64,000 bases of DNA from Devosia sp. Root413D1 (lineage in GTDB: Bacteria; Pseudomonadota; Alphaproteobacteria; Rhizobiales; Devosiaceae), in assembly GCF_001425235.1 (NCBI RefSeq), contig NZ_LMEA01000001.1:595855-659854 (forward strand), written 5' to 3'. Shown here piece by piece: positions 44,103 through 53,075 of this stretch. The notes beneath the pieces were generated by a model. That model worked only from the letters and a program-made list of their open reading frames with translations, ran no database searches and had not been told where the DNA came from. A program made the translations under genes and the position numbers. Position 1 is the stretch's first letter. Every line of letters starts with the position of its first letter.

Positions 44103-45191
44103 GTGCTACGGCGTACGCAAACGGTCGCTTTCAAGGATGATGGCGAAATCCAGGAGGCCTTGCGCCCCGAACTGCCGCGTACCGCGGCGCAGAAGGCGGA
44201 TCCGGCCGTGTTGGACAAGGTGCTCGCTGAGGTGACCTGGACGCCGCCGCCGACCCAGGCCGAACGGCGCAACCTCGACGCCTGGCGCTCCGAAGCGCTG
44301 CAGACCGTCGTTACCAATACCGATCGCCGCAAGGGCGGTGATCGCCGCAAGCCCGTGGCGCCGCCGCCGAGCACCGGCTGGCGCTGGAAGGTTCCACCCT
44401 CCCGCATCGCTCTGCTTGCCGTGGCGCTGATCGCCGGCGGCCTCGCCGCCTATCTGACCACCCAGACCAACCAGCCGGTGGCCCAGCCGGTCGCCGAGGC
44501 GGTGACAGAGGTGGTGCAGGAAGCGCGGGTGCGCGTCCTCGCCGCCAAGACCGGCCTCGGCCTCGGCCAGCGGCTGACCCCGGAATCGGTTGAGTGGGTG
44601 GATTGGCCTGCAGGCGCGGTGCGGCCCGAGTACATCACCACCGACGCCATGCCCGACGCCGTTACCAAGATGAGCGGCGCCATGGCGCGCTTCGAGTTCT
44701 TCCCCGGCGAGCCGATCCGCGCCGACAAGCTGGCGCTCGAAAGCGACGGCTACCTGTCGGCGGTGCTCGACAGCGGCACGCGCGGCGTGTCGGTCATGGT
44801 ATCCGCCTCCTCGGCCTCCGGTGGCTTCATCGTCCCGAACGACCGGGTCGACGTGGTGCTGACCCGCAGCATGGGCGAGGCGGGCCCGCAGATTTCGGAC
44901 ACCATCCTCCGCAACGTGCGGGTGCTGGCGATCAACACCCGGCTGGGCGAAACCGGCACCACCGGCGCGGCAGCCGACCCCGAGAATCCACGGGCCGAGA
45001 TCTTCGCCGACGAGGCCATCGCCACGCTGCAGCTCGATCCCGGCCAGTCCGAGGTGATCATCAACGCCTCGAGCTCGGGCCGTCTGGCCCTGGTGCTGCG
45101 CCCCTATGTCGACAGCTCCGAAGCGGCCAAGCCCGAAGACCGCAGCGCCAACCAGGCGATCCGCGTTTCGAGCCCGTTCTGGACCAGATGA
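44103..45191 (+). CDS. cpaB: Flp pilus assembly protein CpaB/RcpC, with N-terminal extension
   Basis: 362 residues; CpaB is more often about 260-300. After a membrane segment (SRIALLAVALIAGGLAAYLT, near residues 100-120) it has the SAF domain (RVRVLAAKTGLGLGQRLTPE, EFFPGEPIRADKLAL) and the RcpC domain (GVSVMVSASSASGGFIVPND, VDVVLTR). CpaB is thought to link the Tad secretin with the inner assembly. The first ~95 residues, basic and Pro-rich with TDRRKGGDRRK, are unusual. GTG 44103 has GAGGAA upstream, which supports the long form. cpaC follows. Confidence 0.88.
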   Translation: MLRRTQTVAFKDDGEIQEALRPELPRTAAQKADPAVLDKVLAEVTWTPPPTQAERRNLDAWRSEALQTVVTNTDRRKGGDRRKPVAPPPSTGWRWKVPPSRIALLAVALIAGGLAAYLTTQTNQPVAQPVAEAVTEVVQEARVRVLAAKTGLGLGQRLTPESVEWVDWPAGAVRPEYITTDAMPDAVTKMSGAMARFEFFPGEPIRADKLALESDGYLSAVLDSGTRGVSVMVSASSASGGFIVPNDRVDVVLTRSMGEAGPQISDTILRNVRVLAINTRLGETGTTGAAADPENPRAEIFADEAIATLQLDPGQSEVIINASSSGRLALVLRPYVDSSEAAKPEDRSANQAIRVSSPFWTR

Positions 45192-45296
45192 CGATCGGCA
45201 GGCGCCCGCTCCGCGGCCGGATCGACAACTCCCGTTAAATCGCCGTTGACCCGGCCCTGCTAGAACTTTCCCGGTTGCTTGAGAACGTTAGCACAG

Positions 45297-46712
45297 ATGC
45301 ACACCATGACGGCATACCGGGGCTTTGGCAGAACGCTGCTGTCCCAGTCACTTAGGGCAGCACTTGGCGCGGTGGTGCTGCTTGCGGCGCTCTGCGCGGG
45401 GCTGTTTCCGGCGCTGGCCCAGACGGTCAACTACGACCTCAAGACTACCTCGGTGATGCGCATCAAGCTGCCGGCCTCGCAGGCGGTGACCGTCGTCATC
45501 TCCGACGCCGTGGGCAAGATCGTCTCCGCCGACCCCGCCATCGCCGACGCGCAGCCGATCACCGACAAATCGCTATACCTCGTCGGCAAGGGCTTCGGCA
45601 CCACCACCGTCAACCTGTTCTCGGCCGATGGCGCGCCGGTCGGATTGCTGGCGGTCGAAGTCGGCGTCGATACCTCCGATATCGCCCGCTCCATCCGCGA
45701 CGCCATTCCCAGCTCCAACGTCAAGGTCAGCTCGGTCAACGGCCGCGTCCGGCTCGGCGGCTCGGTCACCGACGCGGTCACCATGCAGAAAGTGCTCGAT
45801 ATCGTCGCCCAGTACGGCAGCCCGGCGATCATCAACACCATGACGATCAGCGGTGGCCAGCAGGTCAACCTCGAAGTCCGCATCATCGAGGCCCAGCGCG
45901 ACGCCGGGCGCGAACTCGGGATCCAGTGGAGTGGCGGCATCGGTGGCGTCTCGACCAGCATCAAGGGCGGCCCGAACGACCCGGTCACCAACTCCTTCGC
46001 CAGCTTCGTCACCAACATCATCTCGACCGGCGGCGGCATCAATCTCAGTGCCACCATCAAGGCACTCGAGAGCAAACACCTGGTGCGGACCCTGGCGGAG
46101 CCGAACCTGACGACGCTCTCCGGCGTCAGTGCGAGTTTCCTTGCCGGCGGCCAGGTTCCGATCCGCACACCAGATCAGAACGGCAATGCGGCGATCACCT
46201 ACCGCGATTTCGGCGTGCGCCTGGTGTTCCAGCCGGTGGTGCTGGACGGCGACCGCATCCAGATCCACCTGACCCCGGAAGTCAGCGGCATCAACGGCTT
46301 CACCTCGGCCGGCGATCCGGTGTTCAACACCCGCAACCTCGATGCCACGGTGGAACTGCGCGATGGGCAGAGCTTCTCGGTGGCAGGGCTGCTGCAGAGC
46401 AATACCAACCTCAACCAGAACCAGCTGCCCTGGCTCGGCGACGTGCCCATCCTGGGCTCGCTGTTCAAGTCGTCGAGCTTCCAGAAGCACGATACCGAGC
46501 TGGTGGTGATCGTCACGCCGCGCCTGGTGCAGCCGAGCGTTCCGGGCCAGATCGCCGCGACGCCGCTCGATGCCACCCAGCCCGCCAATGACCTCGAGTT
46601 CTTCGCCCTCGGCCAGATGGAAGTAACGCCCAAGATGCTGAAGAGCTTTCAGACCGGCAACGGCGTGGTTGGCCCCTACGGCTACATCATCGACCTCAGG
46701 AGCGGCAGTTGA
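45297..46712 (+). CDS. cpaC: Tad/Flp pilus secretin CpaC (type II/III secretion secretin family)
   Basis: 471 residues from ATG 45297 (ATG 45306 also possible). A signal peptide ends FPALAQ. An N-terminal pilus-formation domain (VNYDLKTTSVMRIKLPASQA, SLYLVGKGFGTTTVNLF) and a BON-like part (VRLGGSVTDAVTMQKVLDIV) precede the secretin channel domain (VNLEVRIIEAQRDAGRELGI, VRTLAEPNLTTLSGVSASFL, and LPWLGDVPILGSLFKSSSFQ). CpaC forms the outer-membrane pore for Flp pili. The stop overlaps the next gene's TTG (TTGA). Confidence 0.95.
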   Translation: MHTMTAYRGFGRTLLSQSLRAALGAVVLLAALCAGLFPALAQTVNYDLKTTSVMRIKLPASQAVTVVISDAVGKIVSADPAIADAQPITDKSLYLVGKGFGTTTVNLFSADGAPVGLLAVEVGVDTSDIARSIRDAIPSSNVKVSSVNGRVRLGGSVTDAVTMQKVLDIVAQYGSPAIINTMTISGGQQVNLEVRIIEAQRDAGRELGIQWSGGIGGVSTSIKGGPNDPVTNSFASFVTNIISTGGGINLSATIKALESKHLVRTLAEPNLTTLSGVSASFLAGGQVPIRTPDQNGNAAITYRDFGVRLVFQPVVLDGDRIQIHLTPEVSGINGFTSAGDPVFNTRNLDATVELRDGQSFSVAGLLQSNTNLNQNQLPWLGDVPILGSLFKSSSFQKHDTELVVIVTPRLVQPSVPGQIAATPLDATQPANDLEFFALGQMEVTPKMLKSFQTGNGVVGPYGYIIDLRSGS

Positions 46713-46945
46713 CCCCGCTGCTCCTCAACGCGGTGCGGGCCGTGGCCATGCTTGCCGTGTGTTCGGCGCTGGTCGGCTGCGCCTATGACTACCGGCAGCG
46801 TACCGATCGGGTCGGCTACGCCGCCGGCGACGCGGTAAAGGCCAACCTGGCCCGTGAAACCACCAACCCGACCAAGGCTTCGATGTATTCCACCAAGGGG
46901 TTGGGCAAGAACGGCTCGGTCATCGTGGCGCCGGTCGAAGAGTAG
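46709..46945 (+). CDS. Small Tad-locus lipoprotein
   Basis: 78 residues. Start TTG 46709 overlaps the cpaC stop, giving translational coupling. A signal peptide ends at the lipobox ALVGC. The mature part reads RQRTDRVGYAAGDAVKANLA then ETTNPTKASMYSTKGLGKNG, with a pattern I associate with small CpaD-like or pilus-linked lipoproteins of this order. It is much shorter than CpaD. Its role is presumably with the secretin at the outer membrane. Confidence 0.8.
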   Translation: MTPLLLNAVRAVAMLAVCSALVGCAYDYRQRTDRVGYAAGDAVKANLARETTNPTKASMYSTKGLGKNGSVIVAPVEE

Positions 46946-47022
46946 CGGCAACTCCAGACGCAGGAAACGCCAGGGGCGGGGTCGAACAGACCTCCGCCCT
47001 TTGACTTTCGCCGCGCGTTGGA

Positions 47023-47538
47023 TCAGGCGCGGGAGTCCGCCGCGGCGCGCTCCAGGATCTGGATATTGTTGGCGACCACCAGGTTGTCGGGTTCGATCTT
47101 CTGCGCCTTGCGGAAGCTCTTCAGCGCCTCGCTGAGGCTGCCGCGCAGCAGGTAGGAATAGCCGACATTGTTGTAGTACTGCGCCGTGCCGCCGGTCATC
47201 TGGTAGAGCGAAGCGTAAACCCGGTCCGACAGGTCGAACCGGCCGAGGCGGTCGTACGAGGCGCTGAGCCCGACATATCCTTCGGCCTTGTTGGGCGCCA
47301 GTTCGACCGCGCGTTTGTAGAACGCCGCCGAGTAGCCGAAATTGTCGTTGCGGAAATGCGCCCGGGCCTCGGTCAGCGCGCCTTCGGCGGTGTAGGTCTC
47401 GATATTGGAGATCTCGGCGACGGCGAGCTTGTTGCTGCCGAAGGCGCTCATTCCCGCCGAGCTGCAGCCGCTGAGCGGCAGCGCGACGATGGCTGCAGCC
47501 AGCAGCCCATGGCGAAACAACCCGCCGATCCCGTTCAT
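47023..47538 (-). CDS. TadD-like tetratricopeptide-repeat lipoprotein
   Basis: 171 residues. A signal peptide ends in the lipobox LPLSGC. Three TPR units follow (ARAHFRNDNFGYSAAFYKRA, AEGYVGLSASYDRLGRFDLS and NNVGYSYLLRGSLSEALKSF). TadD-type TPR lipoproteins help assemble the Tad secretin at the outer membrane. It is convergent with the small lipoprotein gene. Neighbouring cpaA, cpaE, cpaF, tadB, tadC and pilin genes are not in the window, so this locus is incomplete here. Confidence 0.87.
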   Translation of the reverse strand: MNGIGGLFRHGLLAAAIVALPLSGCSSAGMSAFGSNKLAVAEISNIETYTAEGALTEARAHFRNDNFGYSAAFYKRAVELAPNKAEGYVGLSASYDRLGRFDLSDRVYASLYQMTGGTAQYYNNVGYSYLLRGSLSEALKSFRKAQKIEPDNLVVANNIQILERAAADSRA

Positions 47539-47898
47539 TTCTCAATGCCCCCATCGAGAGGCCCGCTTCTGCGGACCTGATCTGTGGGGCAACGCTAGGC
47601 GCAGCAGGGATTACGCTTGGTAAATGTGCGCCATGCGCCGCCAATCAGGCTTAACGGTACGTTACCGCACAATGATGGGCGATGGGCTTGAGCACGAAGT
47701 CGTATTCAGCAACTCGCCAGACGCCTTGCGCATGGTGCACTGGAATGGAACTCTCAGGCACTTGCACTGTGGTTGGTGCATGTCTTGGAGTCAGCCAGGA
47801 GTACGATGGAACGGACTACCCAACAGCAGGTGAATGCCTTCGCCGTTCAGGTCACCGCCATCCATGTTTGACCATTCGACTGCCGGTTCTGCGCAAGC
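47539..47898. other. Intergenic region before the helicase fusion gene
   Basis: 360 bases. Two overlapping short frames (47624-47833 and 47682-47915) have unlikely composition and are not accepted. The region ends with a possible short leader at 47806-47871. No terminator or palindrome is evident. Confidence 0.45.
47806..47871 (+). CDS. Possible 21-residue leader peptide
   Basis: ATG 47806 has AGGAG about 4 bases upstream, a better site than that of the large gene after it. The frame gives a 21-residue peptide ending with TGA at 47871, 27 bases before the helicase start and in the same reading frame. It could be an upstream leader that limits helicase translation, or chance. No known leader family is recognised. 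Confidence 0.25.
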   Translation: MERTTQQQVNAFAVQVTAIHV

Positions 47899-50800
47899 AT
47901 GACTGCGTCTGTTGAGCCCTTGTTGCAGCGCTGCGTCTCGGTAGACCTTGAAGTCGATCCTGCCACGGCAACTGTCTTCGCCTTTGCAGCAGTGCGCCAC
48001 GATACCAGCACAGCGATCCGTGCCAGAACGGGTAACATCGAAGCTGGCCTCGATCGGCTCGAGGCGGGGCTGGCAGGGGCCGCCCATGTTCTCGGCCACA
48101 ACGTCATCCGACACGACCTGCCGCATCTGGTGGCGTTGCGGCCAAGGTTGGCCCAGGTTTTCGGGTCGCCAATCGATACGCTGTGGCTCAATCCGCTGGC
48201 ATTTCCGCGCAACCCCTATCACCACCTGGTCAAGCACTATCACGATGGGCGGCTGCAGGCGGGTCACGTCAATGATCCGGAGCGCGATGCGCGGCTGGTG
48301 TTCGATGTGTTGGGTAATCAGCTTGCCGCCTTACGCGAGCAGAATGCGGCGCAGCCTGACGCTGTAGCGGCCTTTCACTACCTCGCGACCAGGACGGAGC
48401 GTGCAGGCGGCTTCGATGCCGTATTTAGCGAAGTTCGTGGTGCCACCGTCCCCGCTCCACAGGCCGCGCGTAGCGCCGTAGAGCGGCTGCTGATCGGGCG
48501 GGCGTGCAGGCAAGGTCTGCATGGAGTTCTCGACCGGCTCGCCAACCCGCACCAGGGTTGGCCCACCGCCTACGCCCTGTCCTGGATACTAGTCGCCGGC
48601 GGCGACTCCGTGATGCCGCCCTGGGTGCGGCTGCAGTTTCCCGATGCGGCGCGGATCGTGAAGCAGTTGCGCGATACGGCCTGTGATCGTCCCGATTGCA
48701 CCTGGTGTCGCGAGCAGAGTGATCCGGTCAGGGCGCTGACGCGCTGGTTCGGTTTCGATGGCTTCCGGCCGCAGCCGGTGGACGAGATCGGGCGGCCGCT
48801 GCAGGAGCGCATCGTCGATGAGGCGATGCGGGGTGCAAGCGTCCTCGGCATCCTGCCGACGGGAACAGGAAAGTCGGTCTGTTACCAGATCCCGGCCCTG
48901 TCGAAGTTCGACAAGACCGGAGCACTGACCGTCGTCATTTCACCCCTGGTGGCCCTGATGGCCGACCAGGTGCAGGGGATGGCGCGGGCAGGCATCTCGT
49001 CGGCGGTCACCATCAACGGTATGCTCTCGATGCCTGAGCGGCAGGATGCGCTCGACAAGGTACGGATGGGCGATGCGTCGATGCTGTTGATTTCGCCCGA
49101 GCAACTGCGCAGCACCTCCGTGCGCTCAGTCCTCAAGCAGCGCGAAGTCGGGCTGTGGGTGCTGGATGAGGCGCATTGTGTTTCGAAGTGGGGTCACGAT
49201 TTCCGGCCCGACTACCGCTATATCGGTCGCTTCATCAAGGAGGGTGCGGGAGACGAGCCGCCGGCGCCGGTCCTCTGCCTCACGGCCACCGCCAAGCCCG
49301 AAGTGGTGCGCGATATTCGAGAGCACTTTCAGTCGCGGCTAGGGGTCAACCTGCTGCTGCTTGATGGCGGCGCGGTGCGCACCAATCTGAGCTTTTCGGT
49401 CCGCGAGACCAATCGCGGAACGAAACTGGCCGACATCCTCGACGTGATCGAGATCAACCTGCCGCTCGAAGGAGCATCTGGCGCGATCGTCTACTGCGCC
49501 ACGCGTAACGCCACGGAGCGGGTAGCGTCTTTCCTCAAGCAGCAAGGCCTGTCGGCAGAGCATTTCCACGCCGGCCTGCCGCCCGAGGCAAAGCGGAGCA
49601 TCCAGGAGCGCTTCCGGGTCGGAGAGCTGCGCATTATCGCTGCCACCAATGCCTTTGGCATGGGGATCGACAAACCGGACATCCGTCTGGTGGTGCATGG
49701 CGACATCCCCGGCTCGCTTGAGAACTATCTGCAGGAGGCCGGTCGTGCCGGCCGTGACCGTCAGCACGCCAACTGCGTGTTGTTGTTCGCGGCCGATGAT
49801 GTGGAGCGGCAGTTCTCGCTGTCGGCTCGGTCGCGGTTGGCCCGGCATGAGATTGCCGCCATTCTCAAGGCGCTGCGTCGGGTCGATGAGCGCACCAAAA
49901 AGACCGGCATCGTGGCGGCGACGTCGGGAGAGATCGTACGCGCCGAGCTCGATCGGGAGTTCATGCGAGAGAGCGCCACTGATGATACGCGGGTGAAAAC
50001 GGCTGTCTCCTGGCTCGAAGAGGCAGCGCTGCTGTCGCGCGAAGAAAATCGCGTGCAGGTCTTTCCGTCATCGCTGTTGGTCCGCACTATGGACCAGGCC
50101 GAGGCGATCATCGCCGCAGCCAGCATCACTGAGGATCGCCGCCAGCAGCTGGCTAACATCGTCCGGCTCCTGATGAATGCACCGGTCGACCAGGGCGTCA
50201 GCACGGACGAGCTTACCGGAGTGAGTGGCCTGGGGGCGGGCGCGCTCAACAAGGCCTTGGCCGACCTCGAGACGCTGCGCATTGCGCGCAACGACATTGC
50301 GGCGACGGTGTTCGTGCATGCCGGCATTGAGGATAGCTCGCGAAACCGGTTCGAACTGGCCTCTCGGCTTGAAACCGATTTGATCGCGCTGATGCGCGAG
50401 GGCGCACCCGACGCCGAGGTCGAGACCGGCCTGCCGCTCAATCTTCAGCTCGCCTGCCAGGCATTGCGCGACAGCGGGCACGCCGGCGTTCGTCCCGATC
50501 TCGTCGAGCGTCTGGTGCGCGGCATGGCCCGCGACGGGCGCGATCAGGATGGCAGCCGCGGTAACGTGCGCCTGCGTAAGGTGTCGAACAACACGCTGGC
50601 GGTGGTGTTGCAGCGTTCTTGGCAGGTGCTGGAACAGACGGCGGCCATCCGTCGCCAGGCCGCCGAGCGGCTGCTTGCGCATCTCGTGGGTAAGGTTTCC
50701 AAGGGTATCCGCGGCAAGGACATCCAGATCGAGGCCACATTGGGCGACCTGCTCGGGGTGCTGAACGGCGATGTTCTACTGCGCTCGAGCGGCGTCCGCG

Positions 50801-52998
50801 ACATGACCAAGCTGATGGAGCGCGCCCTGCTCTGGCTGCACGAGCAGGAGGTAGCGAGCCTGGGCAAAGGACTGACCATCTTCCGGCAGGCCATGACGGT
50901 GCACCTCAATCCGGCAGGTGGCCAGTTCACCCATAAGGATTTCATCCCGCTTGAGGAGCACTACGCCGAGCAGACGGCGCAGACCCACGTGATGGCCGCC
51001 TATGCCGAGCGCGGGCTGATCGCCATGGATGAGGCGGTGCGGCTTTCAGAGGACTACTTCGTGCTCGACCGCGACGCGTTCCTGCGCCGCTGGCTGCCCG
51101 GCAAAGGCATGGAAATGCGGCGCCAGACCACCGGCACGTCATGGAAAGCCATCGTCGAGGCCCTCGACAATCCCGTACAGCAGAAGATCGTCGCTGACGA
51201 CCGCGAGCAAACCAACGTGCTGGTGCTGGCCGGTCCCGGCTCGGGCAAGACGCGGGTGCTGGTGCATCGCATCGCCTACCTGATCCGTGTGCGACGCGAG
51301 GATCCGCGAGACATCCTTGTTCTCACCTACAACCGCCATGCCGCTGCCGAGATCCGCGCGCGCCTGCGGCATCTGGTGGGCGACGATGCCAGCGCGGTGA
51401 CAGTCTCGACCTGCCACGCTCTGGCGATGCGACTGGTCGGCGCGAGTTTTGCCGGATCCGACAGCGACAAGTACGATTTCGATGGCATCGTACTGGAGGC
51501 CGTAAGACAGCTGAACGGCGAAGGTCTGAGCAAAACGGAAGCCGAGGCACAACGCGAGACGCTGATCCAGGGTTACCGATGGATCCTGGTCGACGAGTAC
51601 CAGGACATCGGGCCGGAGGAATATGCGCTGATCTCAGCTGTCGCTGGTCGTTCGCTTGAGGACGCGGAACTGCGCCTCAGTCTTTTCGCCGTCGGCGACG
51701 ATGACCAGAATATCTACGCCTTTGCTGGCGCCTCGATCGACTTCATCCGCCGGTTTGAGGCCGACTATCGCGCCAGGCCCGAGTACCTGATCGAGAACTA
51801 TCGCTCGACCGCGCACATCATTGCCGCGGCCAATGCCGTCATCGCGCCGGCCGCGTCGCGCATGAAGAACGGCCACGACATCGCCATCAACCGCAAGCGT
51901 GCCAAGGAACGCCCCGGCGGGGAAATGGCGGCCCTCGATCCGGTCGCCCAGGGACGCGTCCAGGTGCTCGATTGCCCCCTCGACGACGTCGTGCAGGCCA
52001 AGGCGGCACTGGATGAACTGCTGCGGCTCTCGCGCCTCGACCCCGAGTGGAGCTGGGCGCGAACCGCGGTCATCGCGCGAGACTGGCGACGATTGGCCCC
52101 GGTCCGGGCGCAGGCCGAGGCGATGGGGATCCCCGTCGAGCTGGCCAACGAGACCTTGCCCAGCATCTGGCGACTGCGGGAAATGCAACAGTTCGTTGCC
52201 GCCATGCGCCGGGAGCCGACGCATCTGCTGGGCATCCACGACCTGGTGGAGATGAAGAATGCCATTTCCGCCAATCGCTGGACCGACCTGATTGCCGAAG
52301 GCATCGCTGCGCTTGCACATGAGCTCAACACTAAAGCCATGCCGGTGCCCGACCTGGTGGAATGGTTTGCCGAATGGGCGCGCGACGTGCGTAGCGAGCA
52401 GCGGTCGCTGCTGCTGCTGACGGCGCACCGCGCCAAGGGGCTGGAGTTCGAAGATGTCGTCATCCTCAATGGCGGCTGGGACCGGCCATCAAAGGGCGAG
52501 GACACCGATGCGCCGCGACGCCTGTTCTATGTCGCCATGACCCGGGCCCGACGCAGTCTCACCATCATGGCCGACAACCAGCATCCGTTTGTGCCGACCG
52601 GCAATCAGCATGTGCTGCGACGCACGGCGCCACCAGTTGCGGCAAGCGCTGGCGCTTCAAGCGTCATCTACCAGGTGCCCGATTTGAAGACCGTTGACCT
52701 TTCCTGGGCGGGGCGACTTGGCGCCGGTCATGCATCGCTTGTCGCTATCGCAGCAGCCAAGGTCGGCGACACGGTCACCATTATCCACCAGGAGCAGGCA
52801 TGGATCGTGCTGGACAAACAGGGCCGCTCGCTGGGCCGGATGGCAAAGAGCTGGTCTCCCCCGAACGGCCGCAGCTTCCTTGGTGGCGAGATCGGCGCTG
52901 TTGTTCGCTGGCGCAAGGCCGACAGCGACCAGGATTTTCACGGCTATCTGCGCCGCGACGAGTGGGAGGTGGTCGTACCGGAACTCGTTTTCGGCTAG
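47899..52998 (+). CDS. DEDD-exonuclease-like / RecQ-type helicase / UvrD-type helicase fusion
   Basis: 1,699 residues. Residues 1-140 look like a DEDD exonuclease: VSVDLEVD (D16, E18), GHNVIRHDLP (D73), NDPERDARLV (D130); the usual motif III His is Asn125. A Cys pattern CDRPDCTWC (262-270) may bind zinc. Residues about 300-640 are an SF2 RecQ helicase: GILPTGTGKS (317-326), DEAH (423-426), LTATAK, QEAGRAGRD (612-620). Residues about 1090-1560 are an SF1 UvrD helicase: LAGPGSGKT, LVDEYQDI, QNIYAFAGA, YVAMTRARRS. The middle is helical and unassigned. All NTPase motifs are intact, so both motors should work. It probably processes DNA ends or forks; defence against foreign DNA is possible. It stands alone. 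Confidence 0.88.
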   Translation: MTASVEPLLQRCVSVDLEVDPATATVFAFAAVRHDTSTAIRARTGNIEAGLDRLEAGLAGAAHVLGHNVIRHDLPHLVALRPRLAQVFGSPIDTLWLNPLAFPRNPYHHLVKHYHDGRLQAGHVNDPERDARLVFDVLGNQLAALREQNAAQPDAVAAFHYLATRTERAGGFDAVFSEVRGATVPAPQAARSAVERLLIGRACRQGLHGVLDRLANPHQGWPTAYALSWILVAGGDSVMPPWVRLQFPDAARIVKQLRDTACDRPDCTWCREQSDPVRALTRWFGFDGFRPQPVDEIGRPLQERIVDEAMRGASVLGILPTGTGKSVCYQIPALSKFDKTGALTVVISPLVALMADQVQGMARAGISSAVTINGMLSMPERQDALDKVRMGDASMLLISPEQLRSTSVRSVLKQREVGLWVLDEAHCVSKWGHDFRPDYRYIGRFIKEGAGDEPPAPVLCLTATAKPEVVRDIREHFQSRLGVNLLLLDGGAVRTNLSFSVRETNRGTKLADILDVIEINLPLEGASGAIVYCATRNATERVASFLKQQGLSAEHFHAGLPPEAKRSIQERFRVGELRIIAATNAFGMGIDKPDIRLVVHGDIPGSLENYLQEAGRAGRDRQHANCVLLFAADDVERQFSLSARSRLARHEIAAILKALRRVDERTKKTGIVAATSGEIVRAELDREFMRESATDDTRVKTAVSWLEEAALLSREENRVQVFPSSLLVRTMDQAEAIIAAASITEDRRQQLANIVRLLMNAPVDQGVSTDELTGVSGLGAGALNKALADLETLRIARNDIAATVFVHAGIEDSSRNRFELASRLETDLIALMREGAPDAEVETGLPLNLQLACQALRDSGHAGVRPDLVERLVRGMARDGRDQDGSRGNVRLRKVSNNTLAVVLQRSWQVLEQTAAIRRQAAERLLAHLVGKVSKGIRGKDIQIEATLGDLLGVLNGDVLLRSSGVRDMTKLMERALLWLHEQEVASLGKGLTIFRQAMTVHLNPAGGQFTHKDFIPLEEHYAEQTAQTHVMAAYAERGLIAMDEAVRLSEDYFVLDRDAFLRRWLPGKGMEMRRQTTGTSWKAIVEALDNPVQQKIVADDREQTNVLVLAGPGSGKTRVLVHRIAYLIRVRREDPRDILVLTYNRHAAAEIRARLRHLVGDDASAVTVSTCHALAMRLVGASFAGSDSDKYDFDGIVLEAVRQLNGEGLSKTEAEAQRETLIQGYRWILVDEYQDIGPEEYALISAVAGRSLEDAELRLSLFAVGDDDQNIYAFAGASIDFIRRFEADYRARPEYLIENYRSTAHIIAAANAVIAPAASRMKNGHDIAINRKRAKERPGGEMAALDPVAQGRVQVLDCPLDDVVQAKAALDELLRLSRLDPEWSWARTAVIARDWRRLAPVRAQAEAMGIPVELANETLPSIWRLREMQQFVAAMRREPTHLLGIHDLVEMKNAISANRWTDLIAEGIAALAHELNTKAMPVPDLVEWFAEWARDVRSEQRSLLLLTAHRAKGLEFEDVVILNGGWDRPSKGEDTDAPRRLFYVAMTRARRSLTIMADNQHPFVPTGNQHVLRRTAPPVAASAGASSVIYQVPDLKTVDLSWAGRLGAGHASLVAIAAAKVGDTVTIIHQEQAWIVLDKQGRSLGRMAKSWSPPNGRSFLGGEIGAVVRWRKADSDQDFHGYLRRDEWEVVVPELVFG

Positions 52999-53075
52999 CG
53001 GATCGTCATCAAGAATGTCGTGAATGACAGGCTGTCTCTGCAGTAGGTTGCGGCGCGCGGGGGAGTGAGGGAGAC

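Noticed and set aside
47624-47915. Two overlapping short plus-strand frames before the helicase fusion
   Set aside because: Cys/Trp/His-rich composition, no ribosome binding site and no similarity to known peptides.
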